Assembly: GCA_012522755.1 (NCBI GenBank)
Contig: JAAYJV010000175.1
Location: 1 to 64,000 of the forward strand
Reading direction: 5' to 3'
DNA from: Candidatus Hydrogenedens sp.
GTDB lineage: Bacteria > Hydrogenedentota > Hydrogenedentia > Hydrogenedentales > CAITNO01
DNA: 64,000 nt
Below are positions 18,127 to 27,581 of the stretch, in pieces. The stretch's first letter is position 1; every line of letters begins with the position of its first letter. The translations under genes were made by a program, and so were the position numbers. The notes under the pieces were generated by a model. That model saw only the letters and a program-made list of their open reading frames with translations, ran no database searches and was not told the origin of the DNA.

Positions 18127-18225
18127 CTGCGCGAACCAAGGTCTTTAATTTATCAGTGGGTCTCTGTGTCCTCTGTGGTGAAAAAAAAGAAATGACACTT
18201 TGGTTGCGGCTGTGCTGTGCTTCGT

Positions 18226-19587
18226 TTAAAGTTCCGGAACAGGGAGGGACGGACGTGTGCGCCAGGCGCCTCGGGTAAAATCGGGTATCTCCACAGAGGC
18301 ACTGCGCGAAGCGACGCTCTTCTCGCTGAGCGGCGCAATACAACTCCAGGCGGCGCCGTCATACACATCCAGATCGGGGGCGATCCCTTCTCTCAGGCAT
18401 TTGATGAGACGATAATCTTCCATATAGTCCATGCCGCCATGACCGAAGCCGGTGAGGTTTCTGCCCAGTTCCCGCCAGAGCGTCGGTTCATACTGTTCCC
18501 AATACTGGTCCATATCTTCCCATTCATGGACGGGGCTGACTCCCTCAATATGAACCCTGTCGGGATAGCCTTCCACCAGCCCTTTGACACCCTGCACAAG
18601 ATTGATGCGCGTGTAGGGCCTGGGGTTGTGCGCATTATAAACGAGGGCGATACTTCGACCGGCGTGAGTCCTGATGAGTGTCGTGTTCACGTCTCCGGCG
18701 GCAAACTCCAGACTGCGCCGGGGATCGTCTTCCGGTACTTTGTTTCGGGCATAATCTTCCAGCCCGAGAGAGGGGCTGCTCATGGAGACGAGATAGTCGA
18801 ACTGGTCGCCCCGGTTGATATTCATGCACTGTGCCACGGGCCCCAATCCATGGGTGGTATATAAGCTGCCGTTTCGTGTGAGAGCATGTTTCTGGAACCA
18901 CTCTCTTCCCGGTGCGATCTGCAAAAAGATATCCCGTATATCATGGAGATAGCCGCATTCGCCATGAATGATTTCACCGAGCACTCCCTGACGCACCATA
19001 TTCAAGACAGTCATTTCCGTGCGGCCATAGCAGCAGTTTTCCATCATGATGCAATACTTGCCGTATTTTTCAGAAGTTTCCACCAGTCGCCAGCAATCTT
19101 CCAGGGTGACCGCCAGAGGCACTTCCGTGACAGCGTGCTTTCCGGAGGTCATGGCCGCCAGACAGATTTGCGCATGCCATTCCCAGGGGGTGGCTGTATA
19201 GACCAGGGTCAAGTCCTCTTCCGCACAGAGGCGCATGAAGTCCAGCTCACCCCGTGTGTAAGCGACGGGCCGTGGCTGTCCGGCTGCTTCGACCATATCC
19301 TGAGCCCGGGTGACCTTCTCTTCCACAATGTCACAGACGGCGACAATATCGACTCCTTCCAGATGAAGCAGATTTCTGAGGTGGTTCGTGCCCATGCCGC
19401 CCACGCCGACAAAGCCGACACGTACCTTTTCGACTGCTGCAGCCACGGGTGCTTCTTTTGCGGTTGCGGCGTGATCGGGATTGTTACCACTGGCGGCCTC
19501 ATGCAGCAGTGCGCCGGCACCGAGAGCCGCACCCAGTTTCATGAACTCTCTTCGTTCCAGATTGGACAGGTCTTTTTTCGCGGTCAT
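18226..19587 (-). CDS. Tat-exported Gfo/Idh/MocA-family oxidoreductase
   Basis: A 453-residue NAD(P)-dependent oxidoreductase. A twin-arginine export signal is visible at the start (RREFMK at residues 12-17, then the Ala/Gly-rich helix to about 30). The Rossmann fold opens with GFVGVGGMG at 58-66, and the EKP-type motif appears as VTEVPLAV near 149-156. The C-terminal domain binds the sugar substrate. Such Tat-exported members work in the periplasm, often with a tightly bound cofactor, and pair with DUF1080 proteins in sugar-oxidising clusters; the DUF1080 gene lies just downstream. The catalytic Lys of EKP is replaced by Val here, so the activity may differ. Confidence 0.85.
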   Translation of the reverse strand: MTAKKDLSNLERREFMKLGAALGAGALLHEAASGNNPDHAATAKEAPVAAAVEKVRVGFVGVGGMGTNHLRNLLHLEGVDIVAVCDIVEEKVTRAQDMVEAAGQPRPVAYTRGELDFMRLCAEEDLTLVYTATPWEWHAQICLAAMTSGKHAVTEVPLAVTLEDCWRLVETSEKYGKYCIMMENCCYGRTEMTVLNMVRQGVLGEIIHGECGYLHDIRDIFLQIAPGREWFQKHALTRNGSLYTTHGLGPVAQCMNINRGDQFDYLVSMSSPSLGLEDYARNKVPEDDPRRSLEFAAGDVNTTLIRTHAGRSIALVYNAHNPRPYTRINLVQGVKGLVEGYPDRVHIEGVSPVHEWEDMDQYWEQYEPTLWRELGRNLTGFGHGGMDYMEDYRLIKCLREGIAPDLDVYDGAAWSCIAPLSEKSVASRSASVEIPDFTRGAWRTRPSLPVPEL

Positions 19588-19614
19588 GACAGTTCCTCAT
19601 AAACAAGCAACAAT

Positions 19615-19647
19615 AAAAAGGCGGCAGATGCTTTTGCGTCTGCCGCC
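19615..19647 (-). terminator. Rho-independent terminator after the PKD/PqaA-like gene
   Basis: On the minus strand a twelve-pair stem (with one T-G pair) around an AAAA loop, GGCGGCAGACGC paired with GCATCTGCCGCC, is followed by five T. It lies 48 bases after the upstream stop and separates that gene from the Gfo/Idh/MocA gene. Confidence 0.9.
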
Positions 19648-19694
19648 GGGTAAAAAGTCCGGGTCATCAATTCAGAGAAAGGCCGTCACAGCTT

Positions 19695-22600
19695 TCATTC
19701 CTCAGCGGAGATAATGTGGATCGGCGTTGTAAAGGTGAATTCAGTCTGATCTTCAGGTCCGTCAAAGACCAGCTGGGTCATGAAACCGGTCCATCCCTGT
19801 GGAGGAGCTGTGACTTCGGCAACACATCTCCAGTTGGTGCTGCCCGGTCCTTCTTCTGTATCCACCTGTTCTATTACTTCCAGAGGCTGGCGCTGCCAGA
19901 TGGCACCCTGGGTACGAAGCCGGAAATCCCGATGCTCCTCCACCGTGGCGGTCCACTGGAAGGCGGCTATGGGCTCGACTGAGGCATGGGTGACAATCTG
20001 TTCTTTGTTGCCCGACTTTCCGAATTCCCATTCGTAGTGAGGCACTTCCACATTGTCAGACGGAATCTTGTTGTTATTCCTGGCCTGAGCGATGAAGAAG
20101 GCCAGCATGGTCTGTGATGTGGCATTGTCCAGAGCCAGATCATTGCCCAGCGAGTGATCGGTATTGGGGATATAGGAGAGGTAATTCAGTCCTTCCAATT
20201 GATCAAAATAGAAATGCGATCCATCGGGAAGGAAGAACTGATCTCCCGTAGAGTTCAGGATCAGCTTGGGCATGGTCAGCGCTTCCTTGTAATACAAGGG
20301 ATCGATGATGCTGAGCAGCGATTGGCCTGCAGCCGTATTGAAGCGATTGAAGATGGAGAATTCCACATAATCTTTCAGCGAGGTCGAATATCCGCCCTGC
20401 ATATAGAAGTTAACGCTGTCAGAGGGGTAGGTCGAGTACATGGCGTGATGATGCTCGATCTGCTGCTGCATGTTCAGGATATCAATGACCATGGGGATGA
20501 TGGCGGTTACACGCGGATCCATGGCGGCCGTAAGCCAGGTGGTCCATCCGCGTTTGGATGCGCCACCAACGACAAAGTTATCAATGATGCGTTTGTTGCC
20601 CGGCTTGCTCGCCATGAAATCCTGAGCGGTATCCATGGCCCGCACAGCAGCCCGGGTCATGGGGAGCAGCGCCGGCCAGGTGCTGTCGGGAGCACCGGCC
20701 TGATGACTCTGGATGTATTTGTCGAAGCTGTAGGCAATGATGGAATCTTCCGTCCGCAGAATTTCACCATCATCATAAAAGCCTATGGGCTGATAAGGAG
20801 TCTGTTTGAGCAGTATAATCACGGAACGGCTGATGGTGGCATACTCAGCCATGATACCCAGTTCCTGCTCGGAGATTCGCGATGCTGAGGATCCTCCGGC
20901 AATGAGCAGCATGGCCGTATTTTCGCTGAGATTCTTGGGTTCCACAATGGCCAGTTTGTGATGCCAGACGGTATCTTCCAATTCAAATTGACCGCGCCAG
21001 CTGCCTGAGGTCATTTCCAGTTGATAGGCTGTGTGGTCTTTTTTGGGGAAAATCCCTGCAAGCTCATAGCCATAGGCGGGATCGGGTGTATAGACATATC
21101 TGTGGAGGATCGAACTTTCCGGGGTGATCACGTCCGCATGGCTCTTGAGGCTGAATTCCAGAGAATTGGCCAGAGTCGGATTCAGATTGGAAACCAGAAT
21201 AGTCACTTTTTCCAGCAGATGATCCTGATCGGCTGTGAAGTCGGACAAACGCACCATATCCGATTGTCCATCCTCGTCAATATCAATCAGTGTGTAGATG
21301 TCATACTCACCAGGTGCATCAGACAGATTGATGCCGGGATGCCCTTCCACATAAATGGCGATACCCATTCCGTTGTCGCGCTTGTCTTTATTCCATTTGT
21401 TGTTACTGAAATCCAGGTACAAGTCTGTTGTCAGGCCGCTGATGTTCAAAACCACCACCCGGCTGCTCATGGGCGCAATGAATTCCAGAGCAGGATAGTC
21501 TTCGGGGTGAATATCATACTGTTCCACCGGCCCGCCGGGCGTAATTTCCACGAGGCTGGTCTCATCCACCTTATCAAGATTCAAGGACCAGGCTTGTCTG
21601 TGTTGATCGCTGGGGCGAAGAATGGCCGATGACGTATTTTCAAAGAGAATGTCCTGGATATAAGCCCAGTAACATTCCGGCAATCCGAATTCTTCAGTCT
21701 CTTCTCCATTCTCGTCTTCTTCGTTTTCGTCTTCTCCGTTCTCGTCTTCTCCGTTCTCGTCTTCCCCGTCTTCGTTCCAGGCGAGAATCGCTTCGTCAAA
21801 AGCCAGTGCCAGTGCCACTTGAGACTCATTGAATGTAAGGGGACGGGCGAAATAGTCGGAGAGTTCTTTCGTGATGACGACCAAACCAGCCAGTACATCG
21901 GGGAGCAGTTCCATGGGATCCTCGATGACACCGCTGTTTTTCAACCAGGCCAGGAACTCTTGACCCGAGGGGCTGTATCCCTCAACATCGCTGCTGTAGG
22001 GGAAGAAGAGCGGTTGGGCATAAGAGGGACGCTCATTATCGCCGAAGGCACGGGCCGGCCAGGGATGAATGGACTGGCCGAAATAGAGTGCATAGCTGTC
22101 CAGAACCCCTTCATTGAAGTTGATGGCTTCAGGCGCAGCCTGTGCTTTTTCCTCAAGCTCAACAGGCTGGTTCTCTGTGACCACAGCGGTCGGCTTGATG
22201 ACCGGGAAAGGATAAATGTCATATATGGACTGGAGCAAGGCTTCGCCGAAAGCGGAATCAGGGCTGAAACTCTGCGCGAAATCACAGCCATACCAGTCGG
22301 CCACTTCCTCTTCTGTCAGGGGATATTCCACATACTCTGAAGGGTCGCAGCTGTAAAGGCGGGCATTGCGCCGGCTAAGATCAATGATCAGTCCCGGATC
22401 CAGAACCAGATGGCCGAAGAAATTGTTATAGAAAGGCAACTGGTTCGCACGGGTCAATTCTTCCTCATAGGGAGGAAGCATATCGAAAAGAATGAGATCA
22501 TAAGCATCTGATTTGCTGAGAAGCAGCGGAGGAAGCAGATCCAGGGCCGACAAGTCATCGAAGAGACTTTGCACTGCAGTAGTGAAATCTTCGTGTGCTT

Positions 22601-23576
22601 TCAGCACTGTATCCGCAGAAAAGGAACGTTTGAGGAAGGAGGCTTCATCCTGTGTGGTGCCATGATAGAGGGCGGCCAGCGATTGGCCCGTGCCGGTGCT
22701 GCTGTGAATGTTCCAGGAGTTACCCCATCCATTTTTGGCGACTTTATTCGTTGCAACCTGCAGAGAATCAAAAATTTCCGCATCGTTCCGCTTCACGACA
22801 ACATACTGTGCCCGGGCGGGAAGGCGCAGAACAACGCTTGAAAACAGTCCTTTCTTGAGCGAACCCGGTATGGGGATAATGCGGCCATCTTCCAGAAAAG
22901 CCAGCAGATACAGATCGGATCCGTCGCCCGCGGAGACAGGGGGATTGCTCATGATCGGAATAGAGAGCATTGCGGCTTCAGGCATGCTGACATTGTCAAG
23001 ATCGTCAATGTCATCGATGTCCAGAACGAAGAAGTCCGGACTCGGCATATTGTGCATGAGTGTGAAAAGGTCGGAGAGAGCCGTCATGCCTTCAGGCAAA
23101 GACAGTCCGGGCAGACCTGTGACACGTTCCACACCGAAGGTGGCTTTGGCACGGAAGGTTTCGGGAATTTGAACAGCAAGACCCGAAGCGGAATACAGAC
23201 CGTTCTTGGGATCTGCTTTGCCGAAGCTGCCCGGAACCAGTACATTTACCGCAGCACGTTTCGTGGCCGAAAAGTTGCCTTCGATGCAGGTAACAGTCAA
23301 GGTCACATCATACGGACCGGCTTTGGCATAAGTGTGGTGCACGTTTGGACCGGTTCCAGTAGTGCCGTCACCAAAATCCCAATGCCAGGCATGAATCTTT
23401 GAGTTGCCCGGATGGCTGGCATCTTGAAAGCGAACAATCAGAGGTGCCCAGCCCTCCTGAGGCGTAACTTCAAAGTCTGGAGAGGGTGACATGTCAGTAA
23501 GATTCTGACAGGCACTGAAAAGAAGCAGTGTGCTGAAGAGTACACCCAACGCCGTGAGTCTAAATACTGTCGGCAT
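19695..23576 (-). CDS. Large lipoprotein with PKD domain and PhoPQ-activated (PqaA) domain
   Basis: A 1293-residue exported lipoprotein. The lipobox is LFSAC at 19-23. A PKD domain (about 34-115, with [11 protein letters not shown]) follows. A long region of unknown type comes next, interrupted near residues 600-628 by an acidic repeat built on DENGE. The C-terminal third (about 830-1293) matches the PqaA alpha/beta-hydrolase-like family: [11 protein letters not shown] near 1000-1010 holds the expected nucleophile serine, and [11 protein letters not shown] follows. Such proteins are thought to act on cell-surface or secreted substrates; the PKD domain suggests binding to polysaccharide or protein. 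A sharp promoter lies upstream and a strong terminator downstream, so it is probably monocistronic. Confidence 0.8.
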   Translation of the reverse strand: MPTVFRLTALGVLFSTLLLFSACQNLTDMSPSPDFEVTPQEGWAPLIVRFQDASHPGNSKIHAWHWDFGDGTTGTGPNVHHTYAKAGPYDVTLTVTCIEGNFSATKRAAVNVLVPGSFGKADPKNGLYSASGLAVQIPETFRAKATFGVERVTGLPGLSLPEGMTALSDLFTLMHNMPSPDFFVLDIDDIDDLDNVSMPEAAMLSIPIMSNPPVSAGDGSDLYLLAFLEDGRIIPIPGSLKKGLFSSVVLRLPARAQYVVVKRNDAEIFDSLQVATNKVAKNGWGNSWNIHSSTGTGQSLAALYHGTTQDEASFLKRSFSADTVLKAHEDFTTAVQSLFDDLSALDLLPPLLLSKSDAYDLILFDMLPPYEEELTRANQLPFYNNFFGHLVLDPGLIIDLSRRNARLYSCDPSEYVEYPLTEEEVADWYGCDFAQSFSPDSAFGEALLQSIYDIYPFPVIKPTAVVTENQPVELEEKAQAAPEAINFNEGVLDSYALYFGQSIHPWPARAFGDNERPSYAQPLFFPYSSDVEGYSPSGQEFLAWLKNSGVIEDPMELLPDVLAGLVVITKELSDYFARPLTFNESQVALALAFDEAILAWNEDGEDENGEDENGEDENEEDENGEETEEFGLPECYWAYIQDILFENTSSAILRPSDQHRQAWSLNLDKVDETSLVEITPGGPVEQYDIHPEDYPALEFIAPMSSRVVVLNISGLTTDLYLDFSNNKWNKDKRDNGMGIAIYVEGHPGINLSDAPGEYDIYTLIDIDEDGQSDMVRLSDFTADQDHLLEKVTILVSNLNPTLANSLEFSLKSHADVITPESSILHRYVYTPDPAYGYELAGIFPKKDHTAYQLEMTSGSWRGQFELEDTVWHHKLAIVEPKNLSENTAMLLIAGGSSASRISEQELGIMAEYATISRSVIILLKQTPYQPIGFYDDGEILRTEDSIIAYSFDKYIQSHQAGAPDSTWPALLPMTRAAVRAMDTAQDFMASKPGNKRIIDNFVVGGASKRGWTTWLTAAMDPRVTAIIPMVIDILNMQQQIEHHHAMYSTYPSDSVNFYMQGGYSTSLKDYVEFSIFNRFNTAAGQSLLSIIDPLYYKEALTMPKLILNSTGDQFFLPDGSHFYFDQLEGLNYLSYIPNTDHSLGNDLALDNATSQTMLAFFIAQARNNNKIPSDNVEVPHYEWEFGKSGNKEQIVTHASVEPIAAFQWTATVEEHRDFRLRTQGAIWQRQPLEVIEQVDTEEGPGSTNWRCVAEVTAPPQGWTGFMTQLVFDGPEDQTEFTFTTPIHIISAEE

Positions 23577-23659
23577 GACGATAAACCTTTCCTGTGCAAA
23601 AGTTGCGCAAGCAGACCCGTATGGTTTTTCGGATACACGATCCGCATTTTAATACCAAA

Positions 23660-23688
23660 ATAATACTTGGTTTCGCATCTTTTGTCAA
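23660..23688 (-). promoter_or_regulatory. Promoter of the PKD/PqaA-like gene
   Basis: On the minus strand a perfect TTGACA (23688-23683), a 17-base spacer and TATTAT (23665-23660) form a near-consensus housekeeping promoter. The leader to the ATG at 23576 is about 77 bases. Confidence 0.85.
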
Positions 23689-23945
23689 GTATTTACCCCG
23701 CTGAGAATGAGCAGGCTCAATTATATAGTCCTTCAAAGCAGCGGAAGCTTCTTCCTTCATCTTTGAAAAAGGATAAAATACCACTTCCAAGATTTCTTAT
23801 TCTACCATGAAAAAGGGGTAAGATCCTATGAAAAACGAGGTGATTCACAACGCAACAGGATTGCAAGTAAATTCTCCTTTCTTTTTCAACACAGAAGGGC
23901 GAGGGAAAGACGGCGGGTAATAATATCAGGTTCTTGTGACAATAG

Positions 23946-23974
23946 TTGTGATGCAGCCGGACTCCGTCTATAAT
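23946..23974 (+). promoter_or_regulatory. Promoter of the SLBB/ComEA-like gene
   Basis: TTGTGA (23946-23951), a 17-base spacer and a perfect TATAAT (23969-23974) lie about 50 bases before the ATG at 24028. Confidence 0.75.
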
Positions 23975-24027
23975 GAAGTGCGAACCCCTCTTTATTTCGT
24001 GGAAATTTGTTTTCGTGGAAATGTCGT

Positions 24028-24924
24028 ATGTTTGTACCCAATCGTTTTCTGACGGTGAAGGAGCAGATTCTCCTCTTGTCAACCATGGCTGTTGTCCTTC
24101 TGGGAATAGGAATGCTTTATTTCTATCAGGATAAGGATGCGGCTGAGTCTCTTTCCAGCGATCTGTCTCCAGGAGGATATCGCCGTATCGTTCCCGGAAC
24201 TTCTTTACCTTCCGGTCTCCCCCGTGGAAAGCCGCAGTCTTCCCGAGTCAGCAGGCCGGAGCCGCTGCCTGCACCAGCTCCCCGGAAAAAGGAAAGTGAC
24301 ATTCCCCTTCTTGAGGAGCCAAAAGAAGACCTGGCGATTGCTCCGGCTTTTTCTGTGGAGCCCAAACAAGTCGGTGTCGCCGTCATGGGCGCTGTGGCCC
24401 GTCCCGGTTTTTATCGTATTGATGCACACAGCCGTCTGTCCGATCTGATCGCCCGGGCGGGGAATGCCCTCGACACAGCCGATCTTTCCGAGCTGCTCGT
24501 GACCGCTCAGGTTGTGGACGGTACCACATTGACAGTGCCCTATCACAGCTATCTGGAGACGGACGCCGAAGGTCTTGCTTTGCGACGTCCCGAAACTGAT
24601 TATCGCCTGAACCCGGATTTGTACCTGCGCCGTCCTCCCCGAAGAACTGCTTTCACCACAGAGAGGCGAGCCGATGGTTCCGGTAACAGAGCCTCTGAGC
24701 AAAGCCCGGCTTCCGGCACTTCTTCGGCCCAGGGAAAGCTTCATCTCAATACGGCAACGGCTCAGGAACTGCAAACGCTGCCGGGTATAGGCTCTGTTCT
24801 CTCTGCGGCCATAGTAGTTGAACGGGAGAAGGGTGATTTCTCTTCTCCTGATGACCTCCTCCGTGTGCCGGGTATAGGCGCGAAAAGGCTCGATGCCATC
24901 CGTGAACTCATCACGGCACCTTGA
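24028..24924 (+). CDS. ComEA-like protein with SLBB and helix-hairpin-helix domains
   Basis: A 298-residue membrane-anchored protein. One helix near residues 14-30 (LLLSTMAVVLLGIGMLYF) precedes a Pro/Ser-rich linker, an SLBB-type beta domain (about 112-175, VMGAVARPGFYRID), another linker, and two C-terminal helix-hairpin-helix motifs (LPGIGSVLSAAIV and VPGIGAKRLDAI). This is the ComEA architecture, where the HhH pair binds incoming double-stranded DNA outside the inner membrane. The ATG at 24028 fits the promoter; the TTG at 24007 would add seven residues. No other competence gene is nearby, so a role in DNA uptake is inference. Confidence 0.85.
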   Translation: MFVPNRFLTVKEQILLLSTMAVVLLGIGMLYFYQDKDAAESLSSDLSPGGYRRIVPGTSLPSGLPRGKPQSSRVSRPEPLPAPAPRKKESDIPLLEEPKEDLAIAPAFSVEPKQVGVAVMGAVARPGFYRIDAHSRLSDLIARAGNALDTADLSELLVTAQVVDGTTLTVPYHSYLETDAEGLALRRPETDYRLNPDLYLRRPPRRTAFTTERRADGSGNRASEQSPASGTSSAQGKLHLNTATAQELQTLPGIGSVLSAAIVVEREKGDFSSPDDLLRVPGIGAKRLDAIRELITAP

Positions 24925-24996
24925 AGAAATTTTCAAACTGTAAACAAAGGGGCGTGGTGAGGCATAATTCATGACAGGACTTGCAAAGGAATCGCT

Positions 24997-25449
24997 ATGG
25001 ACCCTGCATTTTTAAAATTACTGGATAAAGAACCCGCCACTACGGGCGAATGGTTTGAAGCCCTCATCACCTTGATCCGCTTTCTGCGATCGCCGGAGGG
25101 ATGCCCGTGGGACCGTGAACAGACGGCTTTGGATTACGCGCGTTTTTGTGTGGAAGAAGGGGAGGAACTGCAAGAAGCTCTTCTTTCCGGCGACAATGAA
25201 CACGGAGCTGAGGAGTGCGGCGATTGCATGTTCACCTTTCTTGCCTGTGCCGTCGCCTCGGAAGAGGAGGGACGTTTTTCGATTCAGGAGGCACTCAAAG
25301 GTGTCTGTGCGAAAATGGTGCGCCGCCATGCTCATGTCTTCGGAAAAGAGCGGGCCACCACAAGCGAGGAAGTATTGGTGTCCTGGCAGAAAATCAAAGA
25401 ACAGGAAAAGGCTGAGAAAGAAAAACAGCGTGAGGAGACAGAAGAATGA
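24997..25449 (+). CDS. MazG-family nucleoside triphosphate pyrophosphohydrolase
   Basis: A 150-residue cytoplasmic all-alpha protein with one MazG domain. GCPWDREQT near 32-40 opens it, and the metal-binding acidic motif is visible as EEGEELQEAL near 51-60 with ECGDCMFTFL near 70-79. Such enzymes hydrolyse NTPs to NMP and pyrophosphate, removing damaged nucleotides. Full-length MazG has two such domains; this has one. The C-terminus is a charged Lys/Glu-rich tail. The galactokinase start overlaps its stop by four bases (ATGA), so the two are translationally coupled. Confidence 0.85.
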   Translation: MDPAFLKLLDKEPATTGEWFEALITLIRFLRSPEGCPWDREQTALDYARFCVEEGEELQEALLSGDNEHGAEECGDCMFTFLACAVASEEEGRFSIQEALKGVCAKMVRRHAHVFGKERATTSEEVLVSWQKIKEQEKAEKEKQREETEE

Positions 25450-26615
25450 GTATTCGTCTGGAAGATGCACTGACAGCCTACGGGCGTTTTTTCAGCAGCA
25501 CGCCGACCATTGCAGCCCGGGCACCCGGTCGGGTGAATATTATCGGTGAGCACACGGACTATAACGATGGCTTTGTGTTGCCCATGGCCATAGAACACGA
25601 TACACTCGTTCTGGGCGTGCCCCGGGAGGATGGAAAACTTTTCCTCCGTGCCGAGACGCTGGGCCGCTCCGCTGAAGCACATATAGACAAGACTGTGCGG
25701 AGTCAGGAAGAGCCCTGGACAGATTATATCCTGGGGGTAGCCGACGAATTGAAGAAACTCGGTCAGCCTCTCTGCGGTGCCGATTTGCTGATCCTCGGTG
25801 ATGTGCCCGTGGGCTGCGGCTTGAGCAGCTCGGCTGCACTGGAAATGGCGACCCTGGCTTTTTTCGAGAAGGCCGGTGCTTTTCAGCTTGAAGGTTCTGA
25901 AGCCGCAAGACTGGGACAGCGGGTGGAAAATGATTTTCTGGGGTTGAGCACCGGGATCATGGATCAATTCATCTCCCGCTGTGGCCGGGCCGGTCACGCC
26001 CTTTTTCTTGATTGCCGCAGTTATGAATTTGAACTGGTACCAGTCGCCTTTGAGCACGCACTCTTTGTCATAGCCAATACGGCCTGTCCCCGTGGTCTGA
26101 CCGCCTCCAAGTATAACGAACGTGTGGCGGAATGTACCGGTGCTGTGGACAGCCTCCGCGCTGCAGGAGGTGCTGGCCACAAGCTGCGCGATTACACTCT
26201 GGACGATCTCATGAAGATTCAGGGGTCTCTGGACGAAGTGAACTTCCGTCGGGCCCGCCATGTCATTACAGAGAATGAACGCACTGTTCAGGCCAAAGAA
26301 GCCATGGAAAGCGGTGCTCTGGAAAGGCTCGGCGAACTGATGAACGCTTCAGACAGGAGCTTGCAGGAAGACTATGAAGTCACCAGCCCGGAACTGGATG
26401 TATTGACCGCTCTCGCCCGAGATCTTCCCGGCTGCCATGGAGCGCGCATGACCGGCGCCGGATTCGGAGGCTGCACCATCAATCTGGTTGCCCGCAATCA
26501 GGTGGATGTCTTTTGTGAAGCCTTGCTGGCGGCATATAAAAAAGAAACGGGAAGACAGGGTGAAGTGTATGTGTCCGCTCCCGCAGAAGGGGCTGGCGCC
26601 TCCTTTCTTTCCTGA
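25446..26615 (+). CDS. galK: Galactokinase
   Basis: A 389-residue GHMP-family kinase that phosphorylates galactose at C1 in the Leloir pathway. The galactokinase signature GRVNIIGEHTDYNDG is at 28-42, the GHMP ATP-binding loop PVGCGLSSSAAL at 121-132, the catalytic Asp in GIMDQF near 175-180, and the third GHMP motif MTGAGFGGC near 336-344. All three diagnostic motifs are intact. galT and galE are not in the window, so the pathway must be completed elsewhere. It overlaps the MazG gene by four bases. Confidence 0.95.
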   Translation: MSIRLEDALTAYGRFFSSTPTIAARAPGRVNIIGEHTDYNDGFVLPMAIEHDTLVLGVPREDGKLFLRAETLGRSAEAHIDKTVRSQEEPWTDYILGVADELKKLGQPLCGADLLILGDVPVGCGLSSSAALEMATLAFFEKAGAFQLEGSEAARLGQRVENDFLGLSTGIMDQFISRCGRAGHALFLDCRSYEFELVPVAFEHALFVIANTACPRGLTASKYNERVAECTGAVDSLRAAGGAGHKLRDYTLDDLMKIQGSLDEVNFRRARHVITENERTVQAKEAMESGALERLGELMNASDRSLQEDYEVTSPELDVLTALARDLPGCHGARMTGAGFGGCTINLVARNQVDVFCEALLAAYKKETGRQGEVYVSAPAEGAGASFLS

Positions 26616-26764
26616 TTTCCAGAGACTTTCACCCTGCTGAAGCGATATTTCCACGACAGAGAATTGCCCCATGCGCCTGAGATGGGGTATCCTGTAGATG
26701 AGATCGTTTCTCCTGTTTTCTGATACGGTCTTGAAAAATTTTCAATGAATACAGGAAAATTACC

Positions 26765-27484
26765 ATGAACAGAGCTGTTATCCGGCTGCTTGTACTCCAA
26801 GCCTGTTTTTTTATCCTTCTCAGTGCTGCGGCTCAGGCGGAAGCGCCCTGGAACTTTAAAGTGCTGACAGTCAACAGTGGCGGCACTTCTCAGGGAAAAG
26901 CGCTCTCTGTCTCCACGACAGACAAGGGGCATGTGGCCTATCATCAATGCCGCCCGGAGGCACCGGCGCTGTGGCTTGAAATTCAGACTGAAGCGGGAAA
27001 AAGCATTCCGCTGCAACTGGGTGTGCCCAGGCTGGACCGCTACCGTCATGCGCGACCGGCTGTCGCCATCCTTTCCCCTGATCTGCCGCCCTGCACCGAA
27101 AAACTTCCTTTTACAGTTCCTGAAGGGATGGGCGTTCAACTCTTGTCCACCCATGATCTGAAAAGTGCCCAGTATCGTGATGACTATACGGGAATCGTCA
27201 GCTGGCGCTTTGAAAAAATGCACTTTACCCCACTCACAACGGGGAGCTGTTATGCCGTTGTCTTTTCGCCCTCTGTGGCTGAGGGGAGTGTTCCTGAAAC
27301 CAAAGTCTGGTTGACAGTGGGCCAGGGAAGTTCCTTCCGTTTGAGTGATTTGCTGGCGGTATACGGCAATAACCTGAGCATACGCTCGTTTTTTGAGGAA
27401 GCCGTCTATATCAGCCAGGTCTTTTCAAGCAGTATCATCATGGTGATCCTGACGCTGATCGGTGTGATCGTGGCCATTGTATAG
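26765..27484 (+). CDS. Exported protein with C-terminal membrane anchor, unknown function
   Basis: A 239-residue protein with a cleavable signal peptide (residues 1-26, ending SAAAQA), a beta-rich domain of about 180 residues and a C-terminal hydrophobic helix at about 218-239 (SSSIIMVILTLIGVIVAIV). It would sit in the periplasm, held by its C-terminal helix. I recognise no family. It lies between galactokinase and a phosphodiesterase. An AT-rich palindrome (TTGAAAAATTTTCAA) lies shortly upstream. Confidence 0.7.
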   Translation: MNRAVIRLLVLQACFFILLSAAAQAEAPWNFKVLTVNSGGTSQGKALSVSTTDKGHVAYHQCRPEAPALWLEIQTEAGKSIPLQLGVPRLDRYRHARPAVAILSPDLPPCTEKLPFTVPEGMGVQLLSTHDLKSAQYRDDYTGIVSWRFEKMHFTPLTTGSCYAVVFSPSVAEGSVPETKVWLTVGQGSSFRLSDLLAVYGNNLSIRSFFEEAVYISQVFSSSIIMVILTLIGVIVAIV

Positions 27485-27581
27485 CCGGCGTGCCCTTTGT
27501 GTTTATGTACAGTATCTGGACGGTTCAGCCTGATGGCGAATCCTGCAGGACATGTCTTAAAAGAAGAAAGGGGAGAGTAGC

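Larger units (their letters stand above)
17498..18225. other. Repeat-bearing intergenic region between the DUF1080 and Gfo genes
   Basis: I see no gene. The contents are a nine-base tandem tract (17845-17871), the paired-arm element copy III (17924-18126), and a TTGGTTGCGGC motif near 18200-18220, after a CTCTGTGGTGAAAAAA stretch. A small inverted repeat GGGGT/ACCCC lies at 17520-17541, close upstream of the DUF1080 start. Confidence 0.65.
23577..24027. other. Divergent promoter region between PqaA-like and SLBB/ComEA genes
   Basis: No gene is seen in these 451 bases. They hold a minus-strand promoter near 23660-23688, a plus-strand promoter at 23946-23974, and a TCTACCATGAAAAAGGGG stretch (23801-23818) that resembles sequences near 15446 and 34668. 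Confidence 0.7.
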
